From NCBI RefSeq assembly GCF_040958095.1, contig NC_091193.1, forward strand, positions 28,504,875 through 28,568,874: a stretch of DNA of 64,000 nt, given 5' to 3'. The translations under genes and the position numbers were made by a program. The stretch is from Procambarus clarkii. Its lineage: Eukaryota; Arthropoda; Malacostraca; Decapoda; Cambaridae. This document shows, in pieces, positions 1 to 11,351 of this stretch (positions are counted from its first letter, which is position 1; each line of letters starts with the position of its first letter). The notes beneath the pieces are model-generated. The model was not told where the DNA came from. It did no database searches and worked only from the letters and a program-made list of their open reading frames with translations.

Positions 1-3000
1 CGGCCAAAAATCGTGTAAATTTCGCCGCTAGCGGGCAAAAATCGCGCGATTTTCGCCGCTAGCGGCAAAAATAGGGGCTATTTTCGCCGCTGGAGGGAAA
101 AAATCGGACGATTTTCGCCGCTTGCGGCAAAGATCACCCGATTTTTGGCCGCTAGCGGCGAAAATCGCCTGATTTTTGGCCGCTAGCCGCAAAAATCACG
201 AGAATTTTGCCCACTAGCGGCGAAATTCGCACGATTTTTGGCCGCTAACGGCGAAAATCGCACGATTTTTGGCCGCTAGCTTCGAAAATAGCGCGGCTTT
301 TGGCCGCTAGCGGCGAAAATCCTCCGATTTTCGGCCGCTAGCGGTGAAAATAGCGCAATTTTTGGCCGCTAATAGCAAAAATCGCCCGATTTTTGTCCAC
401 TTGCGTCGAAAATTGCGCGGTTTTCGGCTGCTAGCGGCGAAAATTGCGCGGTTTTTGGCCGCTAGCGGCGAAAATAGCGCAATTTTTGCCCGCTACTGGT
501 AAAAATTGCGGGATTTTTGGCCTCTAGCGGCGAAAATAGCGCAATTTTTGGCCGCTACCTGCAAAAATCGCCCGATTTTTGTCCGCTAGCGGCGAAAATT
601 GCGCGGTTTTTGGCCGCTAGCAGCGAAAATCGCGCGATTTTTGGCCGCTACCGGCGAAAATCGCCCGATTTTTGGCCGCTAGCGGCGAAATTCGCCCGAT
701 TTTTGGCCGCTACAGGCAAAAATCGCGCGGTTTTTGGCCGCTAGCGGCGAAAATCGCGCAATTTTTGCCAGCTACCGGTAAAAATCACGTGATTTTTGGC
801 CGCTAGCGGCGAAAATCGGACAATTTTTGGCCGCTAGCGGCGAAAATTGCGCGGTTTTTGGCTGCTAGCGGCGAAAATCGCGCAATTTTTGGTCGCTAGT
901 GGCGAAAATCCCGCGATTTTTGGCCGCTAGCGGCGAAAATCGCCCAATTTTAGCCCAGTACTGGCGAAACTCGCCCGATTTTTGCCCGCTAGCGGCAAAA
1001 ATCGCCTGATTTTTGCCCGCTACTGGCGAAAATCGCGCAATTTTTGGCCGCTAGCGGCGAAAACCGCCCGATTTTTGGCTGGTAATGGCGAAAATCGCCC
1101 GATTATTGGCCGCTAGCGGCGAAATTCGCCCGATTTTTGGATGCTAGCGGCGAAATTCGCCCGATTTTTGGCAGCTACCGGTGAAAATCGCACGGTTTTT
1201 GGCCGCAAGCGGCAAAAATCACGCGATTTCAGGCCGATAGCGGCAAATATCGCGCAATTTTTCGCCGCTAGCGGCAAAAATCGCTCGATTTTTGGCCGGT
1301 ACCGGCAAAAATCGCCCGATTTTTGACCGCTAGCGGCGGTACCGGGCAAAAATCGCCCGATTTTTGGCCGCTAGCGGCGAAAATCGCGCAATTTTTGGCC
1401 GCTACTGGCAAAAATCGCCTGAGTTTTGGCCGCTAGCGGCGAAAATTGCGCGGATTTTGGCCGCTAGCGGCGAAAATCGCGTAATTTTTGCCCGCTACCG
1501 GTAAAAATCGCGCGATTTTTGGCCGCTAGTGGCGAAAATGGCGCGGTTTTTGTCCGCTATTGCCAAAAATCGCGCGATTTTCGCCGCTAGCGGCGACAAA
1601 CCATGCGATTTCGCCGCTAGCGGCCAAAAATCGCGCGATTTTTGCCGCTAGCGGCGAAAATCACCCGATTTTTGCACTCCAGCGGCGAAATTCGCGCGAT
1701 TTTTGGCCGCTAGCGGCAAAATTCGCACGATTTTTGGCCGCTAGCGGCAAAATTCGCACGATTTTTGGCTGCTAGCGGCGATATTCGCACGATTTTTGGC
1801 CTCTAGCGGCAAAATTCGAGCGATTTTTTGCCAGTAGCGGCGAAAATCACGCGATTTTTGCCTGACAGCTGCGAAAATCGCGCGGTTGTTGGCAGGTAGC
1901 GGCAAAAATCGCCCGATTTTTGCCCCTCCAGCGGTGAAATTCACCCGATTTTTGGCCGCTACCGGCGAAAATCGCACGATTTTTGGCCAGTAGCGGCGAA
2001 AATTCGCCCGGTTTTTGGCCGCTAGCGGTTAAAATCGCGCGATTTTTGGCCGCTAGCGGCAAAATTCACATGATTTTTGGCTGCTAGCGGCGATATTCGC
2101 ACGATTTTTGGCCGCTAGCGGCAAAATTCGACCGATTTTTTGCCAGTAGCGGCGAAAATCACGCGATTTTTGCCCGCCAGCTGCGGAATCGCACGGTTTT
2201 AGGCCGTTAGTGGCAAAAATTGCACGGTTTTTGGCCGCTAACCGCAAAAATCACGTGATTTTGGGCCGCTAGCGGCAAAAATCGCGTGATTTTTGGCCGC
2301 TAGCGGCAAAAATAGCGCCATTTTTGGCCGCTACTGGCAAAAATCGCCCGATTTTTGTCTGCTAGCGTCGAAAATTGCGCGGTTTTTAGCCGCTTGCGGC
2401 GAAAATTGCGCGGTTTTTGGCCGCTAACTGCAAAAATCGCACAATTTTTCCCGCTACCGGTAAAAATCGCGCGATTTTTGGCCGCTAGCGGCGATAATCG
2501 CGCAATATTAGGTCGCTAGCAGCGAAAATCGCGCGATTTTTGCCAAGTAGTAGCGAAATTCGCCCGATTTTGCCAAGTAGTAGCGAAAATCGGTCGATTT
2601 TCGCCGTTAGCGGCGAAACACCGTGCGATTTTTGCAGCTGGCGGGCAAAAATCGCGCTATTTCCACCGCTACAACCAAAAACCGCGCGATTTTCGCCGCT
2701 GGTGGCCAAAAACCATGCGATTTCGCCGCTAGCGGCCAAAAATCGCGCGATTTTTGCCGCTAACGGCGAAAATCACCCGATTTTTGCACTCCAGCGGCGA
2801 AATTCGCCCGATTTTTGCCCGCTACTGGCGAAAATCGCGCGATTTTTGGCCGCTAGCGGTGAAATCGCACGGTTTTTGGCCTCTAACGGCAAAAATCGAC
2901 CGACTTTCGCAGCTAGCGGCCAAAAAAGGGACTATTTTCGCCGCTAGCGGCAAAAATCTTGCGAATTTTGCCCTCTAACGGCAAAATTAGCCCGATTTTG

Positions 3001-3772
3001 GCCGCTAGCGGCGAAAATCGCGGAATTTTTGGCCCGCTAGAGGCGAAAATCGCTCGATTTTTGGCCCGTAGCGGCAAAAATCGTGCGAATATCCCCGCTA
3101 GCGGCCAAAAATCGTGCGAATTTCGCCGCTAGCGGGCAAAAATCGCGCGATTTTCGGCGCTAGCGGCAAAAATAGGGGCTATTTTCGCCGCTGGAGGGCA
3201 AAAATCGGGCGATTTTCGCCGCTTGCGGTAAAGATCGCCCGATTTTTGGCCGCTAGCGGCGAAAATAGCGCGATTTTTGCATGCCAGCTGCGAAAATCGC
3301 GCGGTTGTTGGCAGGTAGCGGCGAAAATCACGCGATTTTTGCCCGCCAGCTGCGAAAATCGCATGGTTTTTGGCCGCTAGCGGCGAAAATCGCGCGATTT
3401 TTGGCCGCTAGCGGCAAAATTCGCACCATTTTTGGCTGCTAGCGGCGATATTCGCACGATTTTTGGCCGCTAGCGGCAAAATTCGAGCGATTTTTTGCCA
3501 GTAGCTGCGAAAATCGCGCGATTTTTGCCCGCCAGCTGCGAAAATCGCACGGTTTTCGGCCGCTAGTGGCGAAATTCGCGCGGTTTTTGGCCGGTAGCGG
3601 CGAAATTTGCACGATTTTTGACCGCTAGCGGCGAAAGTCGCGCGATTTTTGCCCGCTAGCTGCGAAAATCGCACGGTTTTTGGCCGCTAGCGGCGATATT
3701 CGCACGATTTTTGGCCGATAGCGGCCAAATTCGCACGATTTTTGGCCGAAAGCGGGCAAAAATAGAGCGATT
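1..3772. repeat. Satellite A: 31-bp double-palindrome tandem array
   Basis: About 120 head-to-tail units with a 31-bp period; for example GGCCGCTA recurs at 612, 643 and 674. The consensus unit joins two perfect palindromes, GCCGCTAGCGGC (12 bp) and AAAATCGCGCGATTTT (16 bp), so it reads almost the same on both strands. Only the bases between the palindromes (GGCGAAAAT versus GGCCAAAAAT) reveal orientation. The unit holds about six CpG sites, and many diverged units show CG changed to CA or TG. The array runs off the left window edge and ends abruptly near 3772, where a 168-bp satellite begins. Short open frames arise on both strands because three units make 93 bp, or 31 codons; they look like translated repeat, not genes. 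Confidence 0.97.
3102..3271. repeat. Near-copy of window positions 1-170 inside satellite A
   Basis: The irregular series of variant units starting at 3102 (GTGCGAATTTCGCC, then AAAATAGGGGCTATTTTCGC, then CGCCGCTGGAGGG) matches the series at 1-170 almost base for base. The offset is 3101 bp, about 100 units. This shows a long-range duplication superimposed on the 31-bp period, so the window begins inside a second copy of a roughly 3.1-kb block. Shorter shared blocks also occur, such as 1601 versus 2713 (CCATGCGATT context) and about 1767 versus 2079 versus 3434 (GCTGCTAGCGGCGATATTCG context). Confidence 0.85.
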
Positions 3773-6700
3773 TTAAAATTTCCGACATTTCAGACATTTT
3801 GAAAACTGCAGGGGGGTTTGGGCAAAATATGACCCATCGCCGTTTTCAGTAATTGGCATATTTTCGGTATAAAAAGTCATAATTTGAAACTGAAAATAGG
3901 TGCAGAGAGTCAGAATTCGGATAAAAAATCACGCTCAGGAGTCAAATTTCCGACATTTCAGATATTTTGAAAACTGCAGGGGGATTTGGGCAAAATATGA
4001 CCCATCGCTGTTTACAGTAATTGGCATATTTTCGGTATGAAACGTCGTAATTTGAAACTGAAAATAGGTGCAGAGAGTCAGACTTCGGCTCAAAAATCAC
4101 GCTGACTCAAATTTCTGACATTTCAGACATTTTGAAAACTGCAGGGGGGTTTGGGCAAAATATGACCCATCGCCGTTTTCAGTAATTGACATATTTTCTG
4201 TATGAAACGTCGTAATTTGAAACTGAAATTAGGTTCAGAGAGTCAGAATTTGGCTCAAAAATCACGCTCAGGAGTCAAATTTCCGACATTTCAGACATTT
4301 TAAAACTGCAGGGGGGTTTGGGCAAAATATGATCCATCGCCGTTTTCAGTAATTGACATATTTTCTGTATGAAACGTCGTAATTTGAAACTGAAATTAGG
4401 TTCAGAGAGTCAGAATTTGGCTAAAAAATCATGCTCAGTAGTCAAATTTCCGACATTTCAGATATTTTGAAAACTGCAGGGGGGTTTGGGCAAAATATGA
4501 CCCATCGCCGTTTTCAGTAATTGGCATATTTTCGGTATGAAAAGTCGTAATTTGAAACTGAAAATTGGTGCAGAGAGACAGAAATCGGTTCAAAAATCAC
4601 GCTCAGGAGTCAAATTTCCGACGTTTCAGACATTTTGAAAACTGCAGGGGGGTTTGGGCAAAATATGACCCATCGCCGTTTACAGTAATTGGCATATTTT
4701 CGGTATGAAGCGTCGTAATTTGAAACTGAAAATCGGTGCAGAGAGTCAGAATTCAGCTCAAAAATCACGCTTAGGACTCAAATTTCTGACATTTCAGACA
4801 TTTTGAAAACTGCAGGGGGGGTTTGGGCAAAATATGACCCATCGCCGTTTTCAGTAATTGGCATATTTTCGGTATGAAACGTCGTAATTTGAAACTGAAA
4901 ACGGGTGCAGAGAGTCAGAATTCGGTTCAAAAATCACGCTCAGGAGTCAAATTTTCGACATTTCTGACAGTTTGAAAACTGCAGGGGGGATTTGGGCAAA
5001 ATATGACCCATCGCTGTTTTCAGTAATTGGCATATTTTCGGTATGAAACGTCGTAATTTGAAACTGAAAATAGGTGCAGAGTCAGAATTCGGTTCAAAAA
5101 TCACGCTCAGGAGTCAAATTTCCAACATTTCAGACATTTTAAAAACTACAGGGGGGTTTGGGCAAAATATGATCCATCGCCGTTTTCTGTAATTGGCATA
5201 TTTTCGGTATAAAAAGTCGTAATTTGAAACTGAAAATAGGTGCAGAGAGTCAGAATTCGGCTCAAAAATCACTCTCAGGAGTCAAATTTCCAACATTTCA
5301 GACATTTTGAAAACTGCAGAAGGGTTTGGGCAAAATATGACCCAACGCGGTTTTCAATAATTGGCTTATTTTCGGTATGAAACGTCGTAATTTGAAACAG
5401 AAAATAGGTGCTAAGAATCAGAATTCGGCTCAAAAATCACGCTCAGGAGTCAAATTTCAGACATTTTGAAAACTGCAGGGGGGTTTGGGCAAAATATGAC
5501 CCATCGCCGTTTTCAGTAATTGGCATATTTTCGGTATAAAAATTCGTAATTTGAAACTGAAAATAGGTGCAGAGAGTCAGAATTCGGATAAAAAATCTCG
5601 CTCAGGAGTCAAATTTCCGACATTTCAGACATTTTGAAAACTGCAGGGGGGGTTTGGGCAAAATATGACCCATCGCCGTTTTCAGTAATTGGCATATTTT
5701 CGGTATAAAAATACGTAATTTGAAACTGAAAATAGGTGCAGAGAGTCAGAATTCGGATAAAAAATTACGCTTAGGAATCAAATTTCCGACATTTCAGACA
5801 TTTTGAAAACTGCAGGGGGGTTTGGGCAAAATATGATCCATCGCCGTTTTCAGTAATTGGCATATTTTCGGTATGAAACCTCGTAATTTGAAACTGAAAG
5901 TAGGTGCAGAGAGTCAGAATTCGCCTCAAAAATCACGCTCAGGAGTCAAATTTCCGACATTTCAGATATTTTGAAAACTGCAGGGGGGTTTCGGCAAAAT
6001 ATGACACATCGCCGTTTTCAGTAATTGGCATATTTTCGGTATGAAAAGTCGTAATTTGAAAATGAAAATAGGTGCAGAGAGTCAGAATTCGGATAAAAAA
6101 TCACGCTCAGGACTCAAATTTCTGACATTTCAGACATTTTGAAAACTGCAGGGGGGTTTGGGCAAAATATGACCCATCGCCGTTTTCAGTAATTGGCATA
6201 TTTTCGGTATGAAACGTCGTAATTTGAAACTGAAAATAGATGCAGAGATTCGGAACTCGGCTCAAAAATCACGCTCAGGAGTCAAATTTCCGACATTTCA
6301 GACATTTTGAAAACTGCAGGAGGGTTTGGGCAAAATATGACCCATCGCCGTTTACAGTAATTGGCATATTTTCGGTATGAAACGTCGTAATTTGAAACTG
6401 GAAATAGATGCAGAGAGTCAAAATTCGGCTATAAAATCACGCTCAGGAGTCAAATTTCCGACATTTCAGACATTTTAAAAACTACAGGGGGGTTTGGGCA
6501 AAATATGACCCATCGATGTTTTCAGTAATTGGCATATTTTCGGTATGTAACGTCGTAATTTAAAACTGAAAATAGGTGCAGAGAGTCAGAATTCGGCTCA
6601 AAAATTACACTTAGGAGTCAAATTTCCGACATTTCAGACATTTTGAAAACTGCAGGGGGGTTTGGGCAAAATATGACCCATCGCCGTTTTCAGTAATTTT

Positions 6701-7170
6701 TCATTTTTTCGGTATGAAACGTCGTAATTTGAAACTGAAAATAGGTGCAAAGAGTCAGAATTCGGCTCAAAAATCACGCTCAGGAGTCAAATTTCCGACA
6801 TTGCAGACATTTTGAAAACTGCAGGGGGGTTTGGGCAAAATATGACCCATCGTTGTTTAGAGTAATTGGCATATTTTCGGTATGAAACGTCGTAATTTGA
6901 AACTGAAAATAGGCGCAGAGAGTCAGAATTCGGCTCAAAAATCACGCTCAGGAGTCAAATTTCCGACATTTCAAACATTTTGAAAACTGCAGGGGGGTTT
7001 AGGCAAAATATGACCCATCGCCGATTTCAGTAATTGGCATATTTTCGGTATAAAAAGTCGTAATTTGAAACTGAAAATAGGTGCAGAGAGTCCGAATTCG
7101 GATAAAAAATCACGCTCAGGAGTCAAATATCCGACATTTCAGACATTTTGAAAACTGCAGGGGGATTTGG
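3773..7170 (+). repeat. Satellite B1: 168-bp tandem array, about 20 monomers
   Basis: The landmark GAAAACTGCAGGGG recurs every 165-169 bp (3801, 3969, 4134 and onward). Each monomer reads CAAATTTCCGACATTTCAG, GAAAACTGCAGGGGGG, CAAAATATGACCCATCGCC, CAGTAATTGGCATATTTTC, CGTCGTAATTTGAAACTG and GTGCAGAGAGTCAGAATTCG in order. It aligns over its full length with the B2 monomer further right, so the two are diverged subfamilies of one satellite. The PstI site CTGCAG is retained in nearly every monomer. B1 has GGCATATTTTCGG where B2 has GGCATATGTTGGG, so the NdeI site CATATG at this position is characteristic of B2 and largely absent from B1. Plus strand is defined as the strand reading GAAAACTGCAG. 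Confidence 0.97.
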
Positions 7171-7265
7171 GCAAAATGTGACTCACTGCCGCTTTCAGGA
7201 CTTGGCATATGTTGGGTATAAAAAGTCGTAATTTCTATTTGCGAATACGTGCATAGAGCCAGAAT
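7085..7265 (+). other. Hybrid B1/B2 monomer at the subfamily junction
   Basis: The left part is B1 type (GTCCGAATTCGG, then CAAATATCCGACATTTCAG). From about 7165-7185 onward it is B2 type (CAAAATGTGACTCACTGCCG, GGCATATGTTGGGTATAAAA). The switch falls inside one monomer without loss of register. This is what homologous exchange between related arrays would leave, rather than an end-to-end ligation. Confidence 0.85.
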
Positions 7266-9005
7266 TTGGCTCATGCGTCGAAATTGGGATTTTTTTTTTT
7301 TGTAAACTCAGAGGGGTTTGGGACATATATGACCAAACGCCGCTTTCAGTACTTGATATATGTTCCGTATAAAAAGTCGAAATTTCAAATTGCGAATACG
7401 TGCAGAGAGCCAGAATTTGGCTCCAAAATATGGCTCCGGCCTCGAAATTGGGATATCTGGGATATTTTGAAAACTGCAGGGGAGTTTGTGCAAAATGTGA
7501 CTCACTGCCGCTTTCAGGACTTTACATATGTTGGGTATAAAAAGTCGTAATTTCAAACTGCGAATACGTGCATAGAGCCAGAATTTGGCTCAGGCCTCGA
7601 AATTGGGATGTTTGGGTTATTTTGTAAACTGCAGGGGGGTTTGGGACATATATGACCAAACGCCGCTTTCAGTACTTGGCATATGTTCCGTATAAAAAGT
7701 CGTAATTTCAAACTACGAATACGTGCAGAGAGCCAGAATTTGCCTCCAAAATATGGCTCAGGCTTCGATATTGGGATGTTTGGGATATTTTGAAAACTGC
7801 AGGGAGGTTTGGGACAAATGTGACTCACTGCCGCTTTCAGGACTTGGCATATGTAGGGTATAAAAAGTCGTAATTTCTATTTGCGAATACGTGCATAGAG
7901 CCAGAATTTGGCTCATGCGTCGAAATTGGGATTTTTTTTTTTTTGTAAACTCAGAGGGGTTTGGGACATATATGACCAAACGCCGCTTTCAGTACTTGGC
8001 ATATGTTCCGTATAAAAAGTCGAAATTTCAAATTGCGAATACGTGCAGAGAGCCAGAATTTGGCTCCAAAATATGGCTCCGGCCTCGAAATTGGGATATC
8101 TGGGATATTTTGAAAACTGCAGGGGAGTTTGTGCAAAATGTGACTCACTGCCGCTTTCAGGACTTTACATATGTTGGGTATAAAAAGTCGTAATTTCAAA
8201 CTGCGAATACGTGCATAGAGCCAGAATTTGGCTCAGGCCTCGAAATTGGGATGTTTGGGTTATTTTGTAAACTGCAGGGGGGTTTGGGACATATATGACC
8301 AAACGCCGCTTTCAGTACTTGGCATATGTTCCGTATAAAAAGTCGTAATTTCAAACTACGAATACGTGCAGAGAGCCAGAATTTGCCTCCAAAATATGGC
8401 TCAGGCTTCGATATTGGGATGTTTGGGATATTTTGAAAACTGCAGGGAGGTTTGGGACAAATGTGACTCACTGCCGCTTTCAGGACTTGGCATATGTAGG
8501 GTATAAAAAGTCGTAATTTCTATTTGCGAATACGTGCATAGAGCCAGAATTTGGCTCATGCGTCGAAATTGGGATTTTTTTTTTTTTTGTAAACTCAGAG
8601 GGGTTTGGGACATATATGACCAAACGCCGCTTTCAGTACTTGATGGCATATGTTCCGTATAAAAAGTCGAAATTTCAAATTGCGAATACGTGCAGAGAGC
8701 CAGAATTTGGCTCCAAAATATGGCTCCGGCCTCGAAATTGGGATATCTGGGATATTTTGAAAACTGCAGGGGAGTTTGTGCAAAATGTGACTCACTGCCG
8801 CTTTCAGGACTTTACATATGTTGGGTATAAAAAGTCGTAATTTCAAACTGCGAATACGTGCATAGAGCCAGAATTTGGCTCAGGCCTCGAAATTGGGATG
8901 TTTGGGTTATTTTGTAAACTGCAGGGGGGTTTGGGACATATATGACCAAACGCCGCTTTCAGTACTTGGCATATGTTCCGTATAAAAAGTCGTAATTTCA
9001 AATTG
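7206..9005 (+). repeat. 643-bp higher-order repeat (four monomers), about 2.8 copies
   Basis: Copies begin near 7206, 7849 and 8491, and the third fades into ordinary monomers near 9005. Each tetramer alternates the two box types, with monomer lengths of roughly 168, 154, 170 and 151 bp. All three copies share the private variants AATTTCTATTTGCG and GGCTCATGCGTCG. They differ mainly in a T-run of 12, 13 and 14 bases (from 7290, 7932 and 8575) and in a small site reading CTTGATATATG, CTTGGCATATG and CTTGATGGCATATG. The near-identity indicates recent amplification. Confidence 0.92.
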
Positions 9006-11351
9006 CGAATACGTGCAGAGAGCCAGAATTTGGCTCCAAAATGTGTCTCAGGCCTCGAAATTGGGTGTTTGGTATATTTTGAAAACTGCAGGGAGGTTTG
9101 GGACAAATGTGACCAAACGCCGCTTGCAATACTTGGCATATGTTTGGTATAAAAAGTCATAATTTCAAACTGCGAATACGATCAGAGAGCCTGAATTTAG
9201 CTCAAAAAATGGCTCCGGCCTCGAAATTGGGATTTTTGGGATATTTTGAAAACTGCAGGGGAGTTTGTGCAAAATGTGACTCACTGCTGATTTCAGTACC
9301 TGGCATATGTTGGGTATAAAAAGTCGTAATTTGAAACTGCGAATACGTGCAGAGAGCAAAAATTTGGCTCCAAAATATGGCTAAGGCCTCGATATTGGGA
9401 TGTTTGGGATATTTTGAAAACTGCAGGGAGATTTGGGATAAATGTGACCAAACGCCGCTTTCAGTACTTGGCATATGTTGTGTATAAAAAGTCGTAGTTT
9501 CAAACTGCGAATACGTGCAGAGAGCCAGTATTTGGCTCAAAAATATGGCTCATGCCTCGAAATTGGGATATTTGGGATATTTCGAAAACTGCAGGGGAGT
9601 TTGTGCAAAATGTAACTCACTGCCGCTTTAAGGACTTGGCATATGTTTGGTATAAAAAGTCGTAATATCAAACTGCGAATACGTGCATAGAGCCAGAATT
9701 TGGCTCCAAAATATGGCTCAGGCCTCGAAATTGGGATGTTTGGGAAATTTTGAAAACTGCAGGGAGTTTTGGGACAAATGTGACCAAACGCCGCTTTCAG
9801 TACTTGGCATATATTGGGTATAAAAAATCGCAATTTCAAACTGCGAATACGTGCAGAGAGCCAGAATTTGGCTCCAAAATATGGCTCAGGCAAAGAAATT
9901 GGGATGTTTGGATTTTTGTGAAAACTGCAGGGGTGTTTGTGCAAAATGTGACTTATTGCCGCTTTCATTACTTGGCATATGTTGGGTTTAAAAAAGTCGC
10001 AAATTCAAACTGCCAATCCGTACAGAGAGCCAAAATTTGGCACAAAAATATGGCTCAGGCCTCGAAATTGGGATGTTTGGGATATTTTGAAAACTGCAGG
10101 GAGGTTTGGGACAAATGTGACCAAACGCCGCTTTCATTACTTGGCATATGTTGGGTATAAAAAAGTCGCAATCTCAAACTGCGAATACGTGCAGAAAGCC
10201 AGAATTTGGCACCAAAATATTGCTCAGGTCGCGAAATTGGGATATTTGGGATATTTCGAAAACTGCAGGGGAGTTTGTGCAAAATGTGACTCACTGCCGT
10301 TTTCAGTACTTTGCATATGTTGGGTGTAAAAAGTCGTAATTTCAAACTGCGAATACGTGCAGAGAGCCAGAATTTGGCTCCAAAATATGGTTCAGGCCTC
10401 GAAATTGGGAAGTTTGGGATATTTTGAAAACTGCAGGGGAGTTTGTGCAAAATGTGACTCACTGCAGCTTTCAGGAATTGGCATATGTTGGGTATAAAAA
10501 GTCGTAATTTCAAACTGCGAATATGTGCAGAGAGCCTGAATTTGGCTCCAAAATATATCTCAGGCCTTGATATTGGGATGTTTATGATATTTTGAAAACT
10601 GCAGAGGGGATAGGGATAAATGTGACCAAACGCCGCTTTCATCACTTGGCATATGTTGGGTATAAAAATGTCGCAATTTCAGACTGCGAATACGTGCAGA
10701 GAGCCAGAATTTGGCTCCAAAATAAGGCTCAGGCCTCGATATTGGGATGTTTGGGATATTTTGAAACATGCAGGGAGATTTGGGACAAATGTGACCAAAC
10801 GCCGCTGTCTGTACTTCGCATATGTTGGGTATAAAAAAGTCGTAATTTCAAACTGCGAATACGTGCAGAGAGCCAGAATTTGGCTCCAAAATATGGTTCA
10901 GGCCTCGAAATTGGGAAGTTAGGGATACTTTGAAAACTGCAGGAGAGTTTGTGCAAAATGTGACTCACTGCCGCTTTCAGTACTTGGCATATGTTGGGTA
11001 TAAAAAGTCGTAATTTCAAACTGCGAATACGTGCAGAGAGCCAGAATTTGGCTCCAAAATATGGTTCAGGCCTCGAAATTGGGAAGTTTGGGATATTTTG
11101 AAAACTGCAGGGGAGTTTGTGCAAAATGGGACTCACTGCAGCTTTCAGGAATTGGCATATGTTGGGTATAAAAAGTCGTAATTTCAAACTGCGAATATGT
11201 GCAGAGAGCCTGAATTTGGCTCCAAAATATGGCTCAGGCCACAAAATTGGGATGTTTGGGATTTTTTGAAAACTGGAGGGGAGTTTGTGCAAAATGTGAC
11301 TCATTGCCGCTTTCAGTACTTGGCATATGTTATGTATAATAAGTCGTAATT

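Noticed and set aside
517..3674. Open frames of 60-135 codons on both strands of satellite A
   Set aside because: They repeat a 31-residue pattern set by three 31-bp units, and overlap on opposite strands because the unit is palindromic.
1..7170. CRISPR array
   Set aside because: Units are contiguous, with no constant-repeat and unique-spacer alternation. The spacer TEs and satellites are eukaryotic in character.
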